Positions 27,781 through 36,824 of a stretch of 64,000 nt of DNA are shown one piece after another. The notes under the pieces are model-generated. The model did no database searches, had not been told where the DNA came from, and saw nothing but the letters and a program-made list of their open reading frames with translations. The translations under genes were made by a program, and so were the position numbers. The stretch comes from CANDOC01 sp965261725 (GTDB taxonomy: Bacteria > Pseudomonadota > Gammaproteobacteria > Pseudomonadales > Endozoicomonadaceae). Every line of letters starts with the position of its first letter. Within the stretch, counting starts at the first letter, position 1. Location of the stretch: NCBI GenBank assembly GCA_965261725.1, contig CBDHDU010000031.1:248001-312000 (forward strand), given 5' to 3'.

Positions 27781-28000
27781 CACTTTTATAAATCCATCAT
27801 TATGAATGACATTGCTTCCTGATCTAACGCCCCCTTTTTTCTCGGATCAAATCACAGCCAATTCTTATTTCATAAATGTTGCAATCTGTGTTCTATTGCA
27901 TGAAGATAAATGACGGAGGTTATATAACCTGCCTGCCGGCATGAAGGATGCCCAAGCATATGCTGGCAGATAAAAATAACAAACACACAAGGATTGTAAA

Positions 28001-29260
28001 ATGAAGCTACTAAAGCTAAGCGCCCTTAGCGTTGCTATATTCGCTGCATCGTCTGTTCATGCTGAAAGTTTTGTTGATGACAGCACTCTGAATATTCATC
28101 TGCGGAATTATTACAAGTCCGACAAAGAAACCGGAGATAAAAAACAAAGCTCATGGGCTCAGGGGGTAAGAGCAGAGTTCAGTTCCGGTTATTTCATGGG
28201 TCTCGTTGGATTTGATTTGAATTGGTATGGATCACTCAAACTTTCGGGCGATAAGGGCGAGTCAGACAACGGCTTGTTACGTATAAGTCAAACAGGCAAA
28301 TCCAAAAGCTATAGCAAGGCAGGCGGAGCAATTAAATTTAATCTGATGGATATGGCCACCGTTAAATATGGTCGTATGTTTATCGATACCCCGCTGCTGA
28401 ATGATTCAGATTCCCGGGTAACCCCTTCCTTAACCGAAGCTTTAATGGTTGAAGGTGAGTTTGCCGGAGCCAACCTATACGGTATCCATGCAACAGAAAA
28501 CTCCGGTCGCACTGAATCCGGATTTGAAAACTATAGCGTGAACAACAAAAAACAAGCAGTTAATATCGTCGGTGGTGACTATGACTTTGGTAATGGTCTG
28601 AGCATTACCGCTGCTTACGGCAAACAGAAAGAGTTCGGCACCCAGCTTTATACTGATGCACTATATGCGATGGATGTTGATGATGATACCAGTGTATCTG
28701 TAGGCGGCCAATATGGCCGCAAAGCAATGAAAGGCGACACTAAAGATACTTTAGATAAAGCCAACATTGACTTCTGGGGACTGAAGACAGAACTGAGCAT
28801 GGGCAACCTGAGTGTAGGTCTTGCGTATACCGACGTCGATCAGCCTAAATCTTCTGCTGCACAGACAGCTCTGGGTTCAGCCAGCATGGCCTGGGGCGGT
28901 CAGGAAGGCATGCAGGATAGCGGATACATGGGATACAATGCCCTCGCTATCAAGGACTTCGACCGTGCCGGCCAAAGCGCTTGGGGTGTTAGCGTTGGTT
29001 ACGACTTATCTGACCTAGTTCAGGGGCTGAGCACCTCCGCTGTTTATGTCGACAGTAAAATTGATACCGGCATAGCCTCAGAAAAAGACAACAAAGAGAA
29101 AGAATATAATATCAAGGCGAATTACGCTGTACCTGCGGTAGAGGGTCTGTCTGTTGATTTGGTCTATGCAAAGAATGAGCGCAACAACCGCAACACTAGC
29201 ACCAAAACCACCCATACCGATAAGCGCGTTATCATCAAGTATGATATCGCGGTATTCTAA
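28001..29260 (+). CDS. OprD-family outer-membrane porin 2
   Basis: The 419-residue product has a signal peptide (MKLLKLSALSVAIFAASSVHA), a mature start LNIHLRNYYKSDKETG, a PLLNDSDSRVTPSLTEALMVEG segment aligned with the corresponding part of porin 1, and a terminal IKYDIAVF. It is an outer-membrane beta-barrel of the specific-channel type. It has its own leader and terminator, so it need not be co-transcribed with porin 1. Moderate divergence suggests an old duplication with different substrates. Confidence 0.85.
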   Translation: MKLLKLSALSVAIFAASSVHAESFVDDSTLNIHLRNYYKSDKETGDKKQSSWAQGVRAEFSSGYFMGLVGFDLNWYGSLKLSGDKGESDNGLLRISQTGKSKSYSKAGGAIKFNLMDMATVKYGRMFIDTPLLNDSDSRVTPSLTEALMVEGEFAGANLYGIHATENSGRTESGFENYSVNNKKQAVNIVGGDYDFGNGLSITAAYGKQKEFGTQLYTDALYAMDVDDDTSVSVGGQYGRKAMKGDTKDTLDKANIDFWGLKTELSMGNLSVGLAYTDVDQPKSSAAQTALGSASMAWGGQEGMQDSGYMGYNALAIKDFDRAGQSAWGVSVGYDLSDLVQGLSTSAVYVDSKIDTGIASEKDNKEKEYNIKANYAVPAVEGLSVDLVYAKNERNNRNTSTKTTHTDKRVIIKYDIAVF

Positions 29261-29290
29261 ATCGCAAGAAGCCTACCTTTAAAAAACCAA

Positions 29291-29320
29291 AACGCTGGCT
29301 TTCGCCAGCGTTTTTTTATT
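29291..29320 (+). terminator. Terminator after porin 2
   Basis: Stem aacgctggc/gccagcgtt with loop tttc is followed by a T run. Confidence 0.93.
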
Positions 29321-29330
29321 TATGACCCAA

Positions 29331-29360
29331 TAAAAAACCGACCCTATCAAGATCGGTTTT
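29331..29360 (-). terminator. Terminator of the histone-like HU gene
   Basis: On the minus strand, stem aaaaccga/tcggtttt is followed by more T residues. It lies directly downstream of the HU-like gene. Confidence 0.78.
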
Positions 29361-29386
29361 AGGTATTAATCTCTAAACAAGGGGAG

Positions 29387-29950
29387 TTAACTCAGAGCAA
29401 AATCCTTCAGCTTCTTCAAAGGACGTACTTTAACAACAACAGTAGCAGGCTTCGCAGCCACATCCATCAACTCACCGGGGCGGAATGGATTAGGTACACC
29501 TTTGCGGGCTTTACGGGCTGGTTTCTTAACAGCCATCACCTTTAACAAGCCCGGCAACGTGAATTCACCACAACCACGCTTTTTAATATGCCGTTCCACC
29601 AAACCACTCAACTCTTCCAGAACAGCTGCAACCTCTTTACGGCTTAATTCTGTATTTGCAGCGATTTCATTAAGAATCTGAGTTTTGCTGTAGCGGTCCT
29701 GAATAGGTCCGGCTTTACGTGCAGGGGCTTTTTTAACAGCGGTTTTCTTAGCGGCAGCTCTTTTAGGCGCGGCTTTCTTTTTAGGTGCTGCCTTTCTGAC
29801 TACTGTCTTTTTCGCGGCTGTTTTTTTAGGAGCGACTTTCTTTTTCGCTGCTGCTTTTTTAGCCGGTGCCTTTTTAACTGCTTTCTTTACAGCTTTTTTA
29901 GGTGCAGCTTTTTTAGCGGTGGTTTTGCGTGTTGTTTTGCGGGCTGCCAT
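29387..29950 (-). CDS. HU-family DNA-binding protein with histone-H1-like Lys/Ala tail
   Basis: From the ATG at 29948-29950 the product has 187 residues. Residues 3-80 are a run of KKAAPKKA-type repeats, as in histone H1 and AlgP-like proteins. An HU/IHF-fold domain follows (about 84-187): YSKTQILNEIAANTELSRKE, then the beta arm with FTLPGLLKVMAVKKPARKAR and the GVPNPFRPGE turn. It should bind and compact DNA in the nucleoid. The Lys-rich tail is at the N-terminus, whereas AlgP carries its repeats at the C-terminus. It stands alone with its own terminator. A longer in-frame start upstream lacks a good ribosome site. Confidence 0.85.
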   Translation of the reverse strand: MAARKTTRKTTAKKAAPKKAVKKAVKKAPAKKAAAKKKVAPKKTAAKKTVVRKAAPKKKAAPKRAAAKKTAVKKAPARKAGPIQDRYSKTQILNEIAANTELSRKEVAAVLEELSGLVERHIKKRGCGEFTLPGLLKVMAVKKPARKARKGVPNPFRPGELMDVAAKPATVVVKVRPLKKLKDFALS

Positions 29951-30419
29951 GTAATGTGCTCTCCTGGCATTTAGTATGAGTTCCATCATCTTTTCACTGC
30001 CCGCAACCGCAAAAAACTGCAGACACTCTGTTCACTATAAACCAACTATATTCAACCTCCAACCGAAAAAGTGGTTTTTCAAGTGTTTTTTTATACTTTT
30101 CATACAAAAACAATGCAAATAATCTATAAATACAACTGTATAAATGAATACCTCACAGGTTATTCAAACCCATTTAAGGACATTTTCTTTTGTCAGCAGC
30201 TACAAATAAAAGCATTCACCAATATCAAAAGGAGCCCCAGAAAAACCAAGTACCCGAATTATAAACTCAACATATCTTTTCCTGTTTGAGATAATATGTA
30301 TGATACGGTTAAATAGAGAATGTAAATTTTAATCAATCACCATCGTGACAGGGATCTCCCTCTTTTTATTCCCGACCACGTATGGACACAGTTTTTTGTG
30401 ACAACAACTATAAGGGACA
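29951..30419. other. AT-rich intergenic region between HU-like gene and csp fusion
   Basis: No gene that I can support. A 72-codon frame at 30071-30289 has no family resemblance and no ribosome site. The region probably holds the divergent promoters of the two flanking genes. Confidence 0.5.
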
Positions 30420-31052
30420 ATGCCGTTGAAACACTTTCGGTTCATCCACGCTCTGGCAGGTATTGCACTTGCTATCAGCTGGCTGGCACTGCCTTCCCTC
30501 ACAGGGGATAGCAAGAACTTTTCGTTGTGGACCCAGCCAAGCTCTTTATTAATCCTTGCCGCCGCTGTATGTAATATTGCTTTAGGCAGCTATTTATCAC
30601 TTCATATTGGTGCCAGACGCCCCCTGCAATTACTGGGAAGTCTGCTTATCATCGCCGGGAGTGCCTGTGCACTTATTCCGGGATCAGGTCATCCTGTGAC
30701 ATTTGATGCACCTTTAATGTGTGTTGGCTTATTGATGGCAGGTTCTGTTCTGCATTTTCTGACCAGCTTTGGTTCTGATTCTTACTCTGGTTCTGCTACT
30801 GCAAATAACAGTAACTTTTCAGATGAGCATGGCGACCGGGAAGCAGGCACAGTGAAGTGGTTTAATGTCAGCAAAGGCTTTGGTTTTATCACCCGAGATA
30901 AAGGTGATGATATTTTTGTTCATTACCGGGCAATAAGAGGTGAGGGACACCGCACCCTGCACGAAGGCCAGCGTGTCGAGTTTCTCGTCGCTTCCAGAGA
31001 CAAAGGTCTTCAGGCAGAAGATGTTGTTGCCTCCAGAAACCAGCGGCGTTAA
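30420..31052 (+). CDS. Membrane protein with C-terminal cold-shock domain
   Basis: The 210-residue product has about four hydrophobic helices in residues 5-118, a Ser/Asn-rich linker, and a cold-shock domain at about 138-205. The RNA-binding motifs are intact: KWFNVSKGFGFI (RNP1) and DDIFVHY (RNP2). Cold-shock domains bind single-stranded nucleic acid. Here one would be tethered to the inner membrane, facing the cytosol if the N-terminus is arranged accordingly. The helices do not resemble the DUF1294 partner found in some other cold-shock fusions, where the order is reversed. A terminator follows. The role is unknown. Confidence 0.78.
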   Translation: MPLKHFRFIHALAGIALAISWLALPSLTGDSKNFSLWTQPSSLLILAAAVCNIALGSYLSLHIGARRPLQLLGSLLIIAGSACALIPGSGHPVTFDAPLMCVGLLMAGSVLHFLTSFGSDSYSGSATANNSNFSDEHGDREAGTVKWFNVSKGFGFITRDKGDDIFVHYRAIRGEGHRTLHEGQRVEFLVASRDKGLQAEDVVASRNQRR

Positions 31053-31068
31053 TACAGCTTATCTGTTG

Positions 31069-31105
31069 AAAAAAATGGCAAGCCAACTGACTCGCCATTT
31101 TTATT
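31069..31105. terminator. Terminator between csp fusion and slyX
   Basis: Stem aaaaatggc/gccattttt lies between convergent genes, with T-rich flanks on both strands. Confidence 0.7.
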
Positions 31106-31129
31106 TGTATTACAGAGCAGCCTGAATAT

Positions 31130-31333
31130 TTAATAGTGCGGTGGAGGTGGCTCCTCCTCACTATGCTCATGCTGCTGCTCAACATAGCCTTTAAACATAT
31201 CCCGCAAGGCGTTTAACTCTTGCCGTAACTGTTCAATATCTCTCTGCTGGCGAGTGATAACATCATTCAACTGCTGAATGGTATCTTCCTGAAAACTAAG
31301 CTGGGTCTGCAGCTCAACCAGTTCATCACCCAT
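31130..31333 (-). CDS. slyX: SlyX family protein
   Basis: Small 67-residue coiled-coil protein. The heptad-rich stretch LVELQTQLSFQEDTIQQLND and the conserved end PPPPHY are diagnostic of SlyX. Function unknown; in many gammaproteobacteria it sits near slyD or HIT genes. It starts one base after the HIT gene stop, so the two are co-translated. Confidence 0.92.
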   Translation of the reverse strand: MGDELVELQTQLSFQEDTIQQLNDVITRQQRDIEQLRQELNALRDMFKGYVEQQHEHSEEEPPPPHY

Positions 31334-31334
31334 A

Positions 31335-31787
31335 TTAAATGCTCACTGTTTCAGGTGATTCGGCTGATGGCTTTAAATAGGTAGTAAAAACCATTTTCAA
31401 GCGCGCCTGCAATTCATGTACTTCAGATTCGCCATAAGGCTTGGGTGGCTGGTGCCCCCAAACGGGTCCGGGCCAGGCGGGATCGTTCTGGTAGCGTACA
31501 ATGTGATGAATATGCAGCTGCCGAACCTGATTGCCCAACGCACCAATATTCATTTTGTCTGCAGAGAATATATCCTTCAGCTTCTCAGCAACATAAGACG
31601 ATTCCCAGATCATTTGCTGCTGGTCCTCCTCTGAAAGCTGGTAAATTTCCTCAACACCAGCCACCCGCGGCACCAGTATAAACCAGCGATACTGCGCATC
31701 ATCCATCAGCAATAACCGACACAGCGGAAAATCACCAATCACAAAGGTATCTGCAGCCAACCGGGATACCAGTTGAAACGGCTCCAT
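31335..31787 (-). CDS. HIT-family hydrolase
   Basis: Histidine-triad nucleotide-binding protein. The family motif appears as QLHIHHIVRYQNDPAWPGPVWG near the C-terminal half, with a variant spacing of His residues usual in this subfamily. I take the ATG at 31785-31787 (MEPFQLVSRLAADT) because family members begin there; an upstream TTG would add 27 residues without similarity. Substrates are likely nucleotide conjugates. Operon with slyX. Confidence 0.82.
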   Translation of the reverse strand: MEPFQLVSRLAADTFVIGDFPLCRLLLMDDAQYRWFILVPRVAGVEEIYQLSEEDQQQMIWESSYVAEKLKDIFSADKMNIGALGNQVRQLHIHHIVRYQNDPAWPGPVWGHQPPKPYGESEVHELQARLKMVFTTYLKPSAESPETVSI

Positions 31788-31964
31788 TGACGGTAAAGTA
31801 TCCACCCTGAGCCTCTCCTTAATTGATTCAATACTCTGAATATACTGATCACTGCCAATAAGCGGCAAGTCGTAATAACATCACACTATTGATACGGGTT
31901 ATAGGAACGTTAAATTCGCGTTAGAATGGCGCTTTTGAAAATCCATATCACGGTACCCCTCTGT

Positions 31965-33683
31965 ATGCGTACTAGCCAATACCTGTTATCAACACTGAAG
32001 GAAAACCCTTCTGATGCGGTTGTTGTCAGCCACCAGCTGATGCTTCGTTCCGGCATGATCCGTAAACTGGCTTCCGGTCTTTATACCTGGATGCCAATGG
32101 GCCTACGGGTGCTACGCAAGGTTGAAAACATCATTCGTGAAGAGATGAACCGTGCCGGTGCACTGGAAACTCTGATGCCTGCCGTCCAACCTGCCGAACT
32201 GTGGCAGGAAAGTGGTCGCTGGGATCAGTATGGACCGGAACTGCTGCGTATCAAGGATCGTCACAGCCGTGATTTTGTGATCGGCCCGACCCATGAAGAA
32301 GTTATTACTGATATTGTGCGCACTGAAATCAGCAGTTATAAACAACTGCCACTGAACTTGTATCAAATCCAAACCAAGTTTCGTGACGAAATCCGCCCTC
32401 GTTTTGGTGTAATGCGTGGTCGTGAATTCCTTATGAAAGATGCGTACTCATTCCATCTGGGTATGGAAAGTCTGGACGAAGAATACCAAAACATGCATGC
32501 CGCATACTGCCGTATTTTTGATCGTTTAGGTCTGAACTACCGCCCGGTAGAAGCTGACAGCGGCAGCATCGGTGGTAACCAGTCCCACGAATTCCACGTA
32601 CTGGCAGAATCCGGTGAAGATGATATCGCCTTCAGTGACAGCAGTAATTACGCCGCCAATATTGAAAAAGCCGAAGCTTTAGCACCTGAAGGTGATCGTC
32701 CTGCGGCAACTAAAGATATGCAGCTGGTTGATACACCGGATGCTAAAACTATTGCCAGCCTGGTAGAACAGTTTAATCTGCCGGCTGAAAAAACAGTGAA
32801 AACGCTGATCGTTGCTGCATCTGAAGAATGTGATGCTGACTTCGTTGCACTGATGGTTCGCGGTGATCATGAGCTGAACGAAATCAAAGCAGAGCATCAA
32901 TCAGAAGTTGCAGAACCACTGCGTTTCGCAACGGATGCTGAAATTCGCGACATTATGGGTGCCGGCCCCGGCTCTCTGGGTCCTGTTAATATCTCCATCC
33001 CCTGCATTGTTGACCGCACTGTTGCCAAAATGGCTGACTTCGGTGCCGGTGCCAATATCGAAGACAAACACTACTTCGGTCTTAACTGGGAACGTGATGC
33101 AACTTACACCCGTGAAGCGGACCTTCGCAATATTGTTGAAGGCGACCCAAGCCCTTGTGGTAATGGCAAGCTGGTTATTAAGCGCGGCATTGAAGTGGGC
33201 CATATCTTCCAACTGGGTCAGAAGTACAGTGAAGCTCTTAACGCTACTGTTCTGGATGAAAACGGTAAAGCGTCTGTTGTCACCATGGGCTGTTACGGTA
33301 TTGGTGTTACCCGTGTTGTCGCTGCTGCAATCGAGCAAAACAATGATGACCGCGGCATTATCTGGCCGGAAAGCATTGCTCCGTTCCAGATTGCGATCGT
33401 ACCGCTGAAGATAGAGAAATCAGAAGTTGTACGTGAAGCTGCCGAGAAGCTTTACAACGAACTAACAGCCGCCGGTTACGATATTCTGATGGATGACCGT
33501 AAAGCCAGCCCCGGTGTTAAATTTGCTGATATGGAACTGATGGGTATTCCTCATCGCATCACTTTAAGCGACCGTGGTTTGAAAGATGGGATGATTGAGT
33601 ACAAGAATCGTTCTGAAGCTGATCGTGTTGATATGGCTCTGACTGATTTACCTGATTTTATTCAGGAAAAAATCAATCTGTAA
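31965..33683 (+). CDS. proS: Proline-tRNA ligase
   Basis: Charges tRNA-Pro and edits Ala-tRNA-Pro. The product starts MRTSQYLLSTLKENPSD, as in E. coli; an earlier in-frame ATG adds 13 unrelated residues. It is 572 residues, with class II motif 2 FRDEIRPRFGVMRGREFLMKD interrupted by the usual loop, the YbaK-like editing insert (about 225-405) and motif 3 GCYGIGVTRVVAAAIEQ, then the anticodon-binding domain. A full-length bacterial-type enzyme. Cytosolic, essential. Confidence 0.96.
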   Translation: MRTSQYLLSTLKENPSDAVVVSHQLMLRSGMIRKLASGLYTWMPMGLRVLRKVENIIREEMNRAGALETLMPAVQPAELWQESGRWDQYGPELLRIKDRHSRDFVIGPTHEEVITDIVRTEISSYKQLPLNLYQIQTKFRDEIRPRFGVMRGREFLMKDAYSFHLGMESLDEEYQNMHAAYCRIFDRLGLNYRPVEADSGSIGGNQSHEFHVLAESGEDDIAFSDSSNYAANIEKAEALAPEGDRPAATKDMQLVDTPDAKTIASLVEQFNLPAEKTVKTLIVAASEECDADFVALMVRGDHELNEIKAEHQSEVAEPLRFATDAEIRDIMGAGPGSLGPVNISIPCIVDRTVAKMADFGAGANIEDKHYFGLNWERDATYTREADLRNIVEGDPSPCGNGKLVIKRGIEVGHIFQLGQKYSEALNATVLDENGKASVVTMGCYGIGVTRVVAAAIEQNNDDRGIIWPESIAPFQIAIVPLKIEKSEVVREAAEKLYNELTAAGYDILMDDRKASPGVKFADMELMGIPHRITLSDRGLKDGMIEYKNRSEADRVDMALTDLPDFIQEKINL

Positions 33684-33704
33684 GGTTTCATCTTTTAGGT
33701 TATT

Positions 33705-33733
33705 GCAGTGCACTTATTTAGTAAGTGCACTGC
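33705..33733 (+). terminator. Hairpin after proS
   Basis: A perfect 11-bp stem gcagtgcactt/aagtgcactgc with loop atttagt. The following bases (acctttctct) are pyrimidine-rich but not a full T tract. Confidence 0.55.
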
Positions 33734-33889
33734 ACCTTTCTCTAATACGATAAAAATAAATACACATATAAACCATATAGCCTGGAACCGTCCAAGAAGA
33801 TACTTGTCTATCTTCTCATTATAGGGACATTTGTATTACGGCAAGAAAACAAGCGTTTTATCAAGCTTAGAAACGATAAAAGAGCTTAC

Positions 33890-34335
33890 TTAGCTCCTTT
33901 TATATCTATTCTACTTATTTTTTTACATCTGCTTTATATTCTTCACTTACAGATGCAGGAGCAAAAAACAATAGAAAGACTCTCAGCAAAGCACAACTTG
34001 AGATTCAAAAGAAAATCCGTGCAGGCCAAAAAATACGACGGGGAGAGAAACAAAAAGATGAAACATTTATAGCCGCAACACTGGCTGTGTTGTCGGCGAT
34101 AGTTGAAGGGCTACAACCCCTATATTTCCTGCATTTCTGGATAAGCCTATGACTCGTGGGCATTACATAATTTTTGTAACTTCTGCTAATCATAAGTCCC
34201 ATCGGAAAACCTGTGATTGGTGCGTTAGTACGCCAACTATTGTCGGCAACACAGCCCGCAACACTGAAGTCGCTTCATCTCCCTTCCATGATACTCTCTA
34301 AAGAACTCAATCAACAAAAGAGCACTATGCGGTAA
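33890..34335 (+). pseudogene. Possible small gene interrupted by a MITE
   Basis: Between proS and acyP the plus strand has an open stretch reading AGAKNNRKTLSKAQLEIQKK and on to TFIAATL. If the 174-bp MITE and one 9-bp duplication are removed, it continues ...KSLHLPSMILSKELNQQKST to a stop at 34333-34335. No start codon is visible in this frame upstream of about 33890, so either the gene has decayed or the frame is fortuitous. I do not recognise it. Confidence 0.3.
34083..34256. mobile_element. 174-bp MITE, copy 2
   Basis: Nearly identical to 6167-6340, with the same inverted ends. It is flanked by its own 9-bp direct repeat cgcaacact (34074-34082 and 34257-34265). An independent insertion of the same family. 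Confidence 0.92.
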
Positions 34336-34603
34336 TAAATACTCTTGCTTTCAACGCTTCATTCGAATCAGTTACACTAACTCGATGAACCACGGCCGTA
34401 GGCGGCCCTTGATGCAACCAATTTATTAATTGCTCAATAGCCGCTTGCTCACCATGCATCACGACTTCTACAGAGCCATCTGACAGGTTCTTCGCCCAGC
34501 CGGTAATGCACAGTTTATCCGCTTGCTCCCTGGTTGACGCTCGAAACCAAACGCCTTGCACTTTCCCTTCAACTCTGGCTTTCTTACAGACGACTGTCAT
34601 CAT
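34325..34603 (-). CDS. Acylphosphatase
   Basis: Small cytosolic enzyme hydrolysing acyl phosphates. The 92-residue product carries the signature GKVQGVWFRASTREQA, with the catalytic Arg, and GWAKNLSDGSVEVVMHG, with the catalytic Asn. It ends in the usual beta strand. Followed on the same strand by no gene; preceded by a thioredoxin-like lipoprotein gene 10 bp away, probably in one transcript with yihY. Confidence 0.93.
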   Translation of the reverse strand: MMTVVCKKARVEGKVQGVWFRASTREQADKLCITGWAKNLSDGSVEVVMHGEQAAIEQLINWLHQGPPTAVVHRVSVTDSNEALKARVFITA

Positions 34604-34613
34604 TCACCTCACT

Positions 34614-35084
34614 CTACCCTGCGGCCTTTAACTCATTGACCGCTTTTTCAAGACTTGCCTGAGTCTGGGGACCCAGTAACTGTTTAACAACCTTGCCTTC
34701 CGGGTTTAATATATACGTCGCAGGAAGTACATCAGGCAGGGTTATTTCCAGCTGCGGTGCCGGATTTTGCTGAAAAACCCGGAACTGTATATCTAATTTC
34801 TGAATACTCTGACTCAGCTTATCTGCCGGAGAATTATCATAGTCCACACCTAACACACGAATATTATTATCTGCCTGCTCAAGAGCATTCAGCTCAGGTA
34901 CTTCCTTGACACAGGGCGTGCACCAGGTTGCCCAGTAATTAATCAGCACCCATTCGCCGGCATACTCTTTAAGCTTAAAAGGATTGCCGCTCTGATCAGT
35001 AAACTCAGGGGAACTGCCACAGGCTGATAAAAGTAAAGCCGTCAGGCACAAACCAATAAAGTTAACCCGTTTTTTTATTCTCAT
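34614..35084 (-). CDS. TlpA/ResA-like thioredoxin lipoprotein
   Basis: The 156-residue product has a lipoprotein signal peptide with lipobox LLSAC, then a thioredoxin fold with the redox site WATWCTPCVKEVPEL and a cis-Pro region LPATYILNPEG. It is expected on the periplasmic face of a membrane, reducing or exchanging disulfides in exported or cytochrome-maturation proteins. Lies between yihY (12 bp upstream) and acyP (10 bp downstream), forming a compact operon. Confidence 0.88.
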   Translation of the reverse strand: MRIKKRVNFIGLCLTALLLSACGSSPEFTDQSGNPFKLKEYAGEWVLINYWATWCTPCVKEVPELNALEQADNNIRVLGVDYDNSPADKLSQSIQKLDIQFRVFQQNPAPQLEITLPDVLPATYILNPEGKVVKQLLGPQTQASLEKAVNELKAAG

Positions 35085-35095
35085 ACTTTATATCT

Positions 35096-36385
35096 CTACG
35101 CCTTTTTCTCGACAGTCCAGTCTGCAAGACTTCCTGCCATTGCCTGACGCTGATGACTACGAGCATCCAGCACACATTGCTTTAAGCTTTGAAACCATTC
35201 CGGTTCAAATTCCGGTAATGCCTGCATGACCTGCTCGTCTGGCAACGGGCATTGTAGCTGCTCACTCAGCTGATACATTGGCACTGCCGAGAGATCACGC
35301 CCTAATACCAGTTCACCCTTTTCGTTGTAATCCAGTATATACTGCTGCAAGAGGCGGGTTGTCAGTTGCTCCCAATGCATCTGCTGTAACGGCCATCCTG
35401 CAGCTAATATATGTTTATATCCTGTCGCCCGGCCATCCCGAAAGCGGCGCCGGAAAACAGAAAGTATAGCCAGCATCGCCACCATATCCGGCAAATCATC
35501 CTCTGCCACATTTTGCCGGTATAGCCCCAGACAACGAACTAATTCAGCTCCCAGCAGAACAACGACCCAGCTAATCCAGATCCACAAAAGAAAGACCGGC
35601 ACAGCAGCAAAAGCCCCGTAAACCAGTTCATAAGTTGGCGTATGCGTGACAAACCAGGCAAAACCACCTTTGGCAAGTTCAAATAACACTCCCACAAAAA
35701 GCGCCCCGGTCAACGCATGACGAAAGTCCACTTTGCGATTCGGTACGGTTACATAAATCAGTGTGAACGTAATAATGCTCAACACCAGCGGTGCAAACCT
35801 GAGAAGAAATTTTTCACCGCCAATCAGTGATGCGGCATCAGCATACAGTTTCAGGCTGGTGAGATAAGAACTAAGGGCAAATCCGACCCCCAACAGAATC
35901 GGACCCAGTGTGAGAATCGCCCAGTAAAGTAATAATGTATTCACTCTACGGCGGCCGTGGGTCACCCGCCAGATACGATTCAGAGCCGTATCGACTGTAC
36001 GCAGCATCATAAAAGCAGTCACGACCAGAAATGCAACGCCAACCGCAGTCAGCTTTCTCGCCTGTTGAGAAAAATCCTGCAGATATGACTGCACAACCTC
36101 ACCGGTTGTCGGCACAAAATTCTGGAAAATAAAATTCTGCACCTGACCGCCAGCCTCCTGAAATGACGGAATGCCGGCAAGAATACTGTACGTAACCGTC
36201 ATTAAAGGGACGACAGCAAACAGCGTTGTATAGGTCAGCGCCGCCGCACTATCGAGACAACCATCTTCCATAAAGCGCTGGAACATACGTCTCAATATGG
36301 AGTACCAAGGCATTCTGCAACCGGACTGATCAGCTTTTGCCGGTCTGATCTGAAAACTTCTCATACGGCTCCACCAGTCCAACAT
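35096..36385 (-). CDS. YihY/BrkB-family inner-membrane protein
   Basis: The 429-residue product has six membrane helices and the family motif DSAAALTYTTLFAVVPLMTV near the start. WIWISWVVVLLGAELVRC is in the last helix region, followed by a long cytosolic tail with a winged-helix-like segment. Formerly mis-called ribonuclease BN; the true role is unknown. Divergent from arsC across 85 bp that must hold both promoters. Confidence 0.9.
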   Translation of the reverse strand: MLDWWSRMRSFQIRPAKADQSGCRMPWYSILRRMFQRFMEDGCLDSAAALTYTTLFAVVPLMTVTYSILAGIPSFQEAGGQVQNFIFQNFVPTTGEVVQSYLQDFSQQARKLTAVGVAFLVVTAFMMLRTVDTALNRIWRVTHGRRRVNTLLLYWAILTLGPILLGVGFALSSYLTSLKLYADAASLIGGEKFLLRFAPLVLSIITFTLIYVTVPNRKVDFRHALTGALFVGVLFELAKGGFAWFVTHTPTYELVYGAFAAVPVFLLWIWISWVVVLLGAELVRCLGLYRQNVAEDDLPDMVAMLAILSVFRRRFRDGRATGYKHILAAGWPLQQMHWEQLTTRLLQQYILDYNEKGELVLGRDLSAVPMYQLSEQLQCPLPDEQVMQALPEFEPEWFQSLKQCVLDARSHQRQAMAGSLADWTVEKKA

Positions 36386-36470
36386 ATCGGTATCCCCCTA
36401 CTTATCCTTTGCAACACGCATTAGAATACCCCTGAATGGATCCTAACTTGAATAATTAACAGGCTAAAAA

Positions 36471-36824
36471 ATGAGTAAAGGCGTCACAATTTATCATAAC
36501 CCCCGCTGCTCTAAATCCCGCCAGACACTGCAATTACTGGAAGAACACGGGATCAAGCCGGAAATTGTCTTATATCTGGAATCCATACCTAATCAGAAAA
36601 CACTGAAAAATCTGCTGAAACTTTTGGGAGTTTCCGCCCGGGAACTGCTCCGTAAGGGTGAAGAAGCCTATAAATCCCTAAACCTGAAGGATGACGCTCA
36701 TTCAGAAACCGCCCTGATTAAAGCGATGACTGAACACCCGAAGCTGATTGAGCGCCCGATTGTTGTCGCGAACAATAAAGCCCGCATTGGCCGACCACCG
36801 GAAGCCGTACTGGAGATTCTGTAA
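36471..36824 (+). CDS. arsC: ArsC-type (glutaredoxin-dependent) arsenate reductase
   Basis: The 117-residue product begins YHNPRCSKSRQTLQLLEE with the catalytic Cys, and ends RPIVVANNKARIGRPPEAVLEIL with the conserved Arg that binds the oxyanion. It reduces arsenate to arsenite with glutathione and glutaredoxin. No ars efflux gene is adjacent, so the role may be general. It overlaps wrbA by one base (TAATG). Confidence 0.9.
   Translation: MSKGVTIYHNPRCSKSRQTLQLLEEHGIKPEIVLYLESIPNQKTLKNLLKLLGVSARELLRKGEEAYKSLNLKDDAHSETALIKAMTEHPKLIERPIVVANNKARIGRPPEAVLEIL

Noticed and set aside
30071..30289. 72-codon ORF in the AT-rich gap before the cold-shock fusion
   Set aside because: No ribosome site and no recognisable protein pattern.
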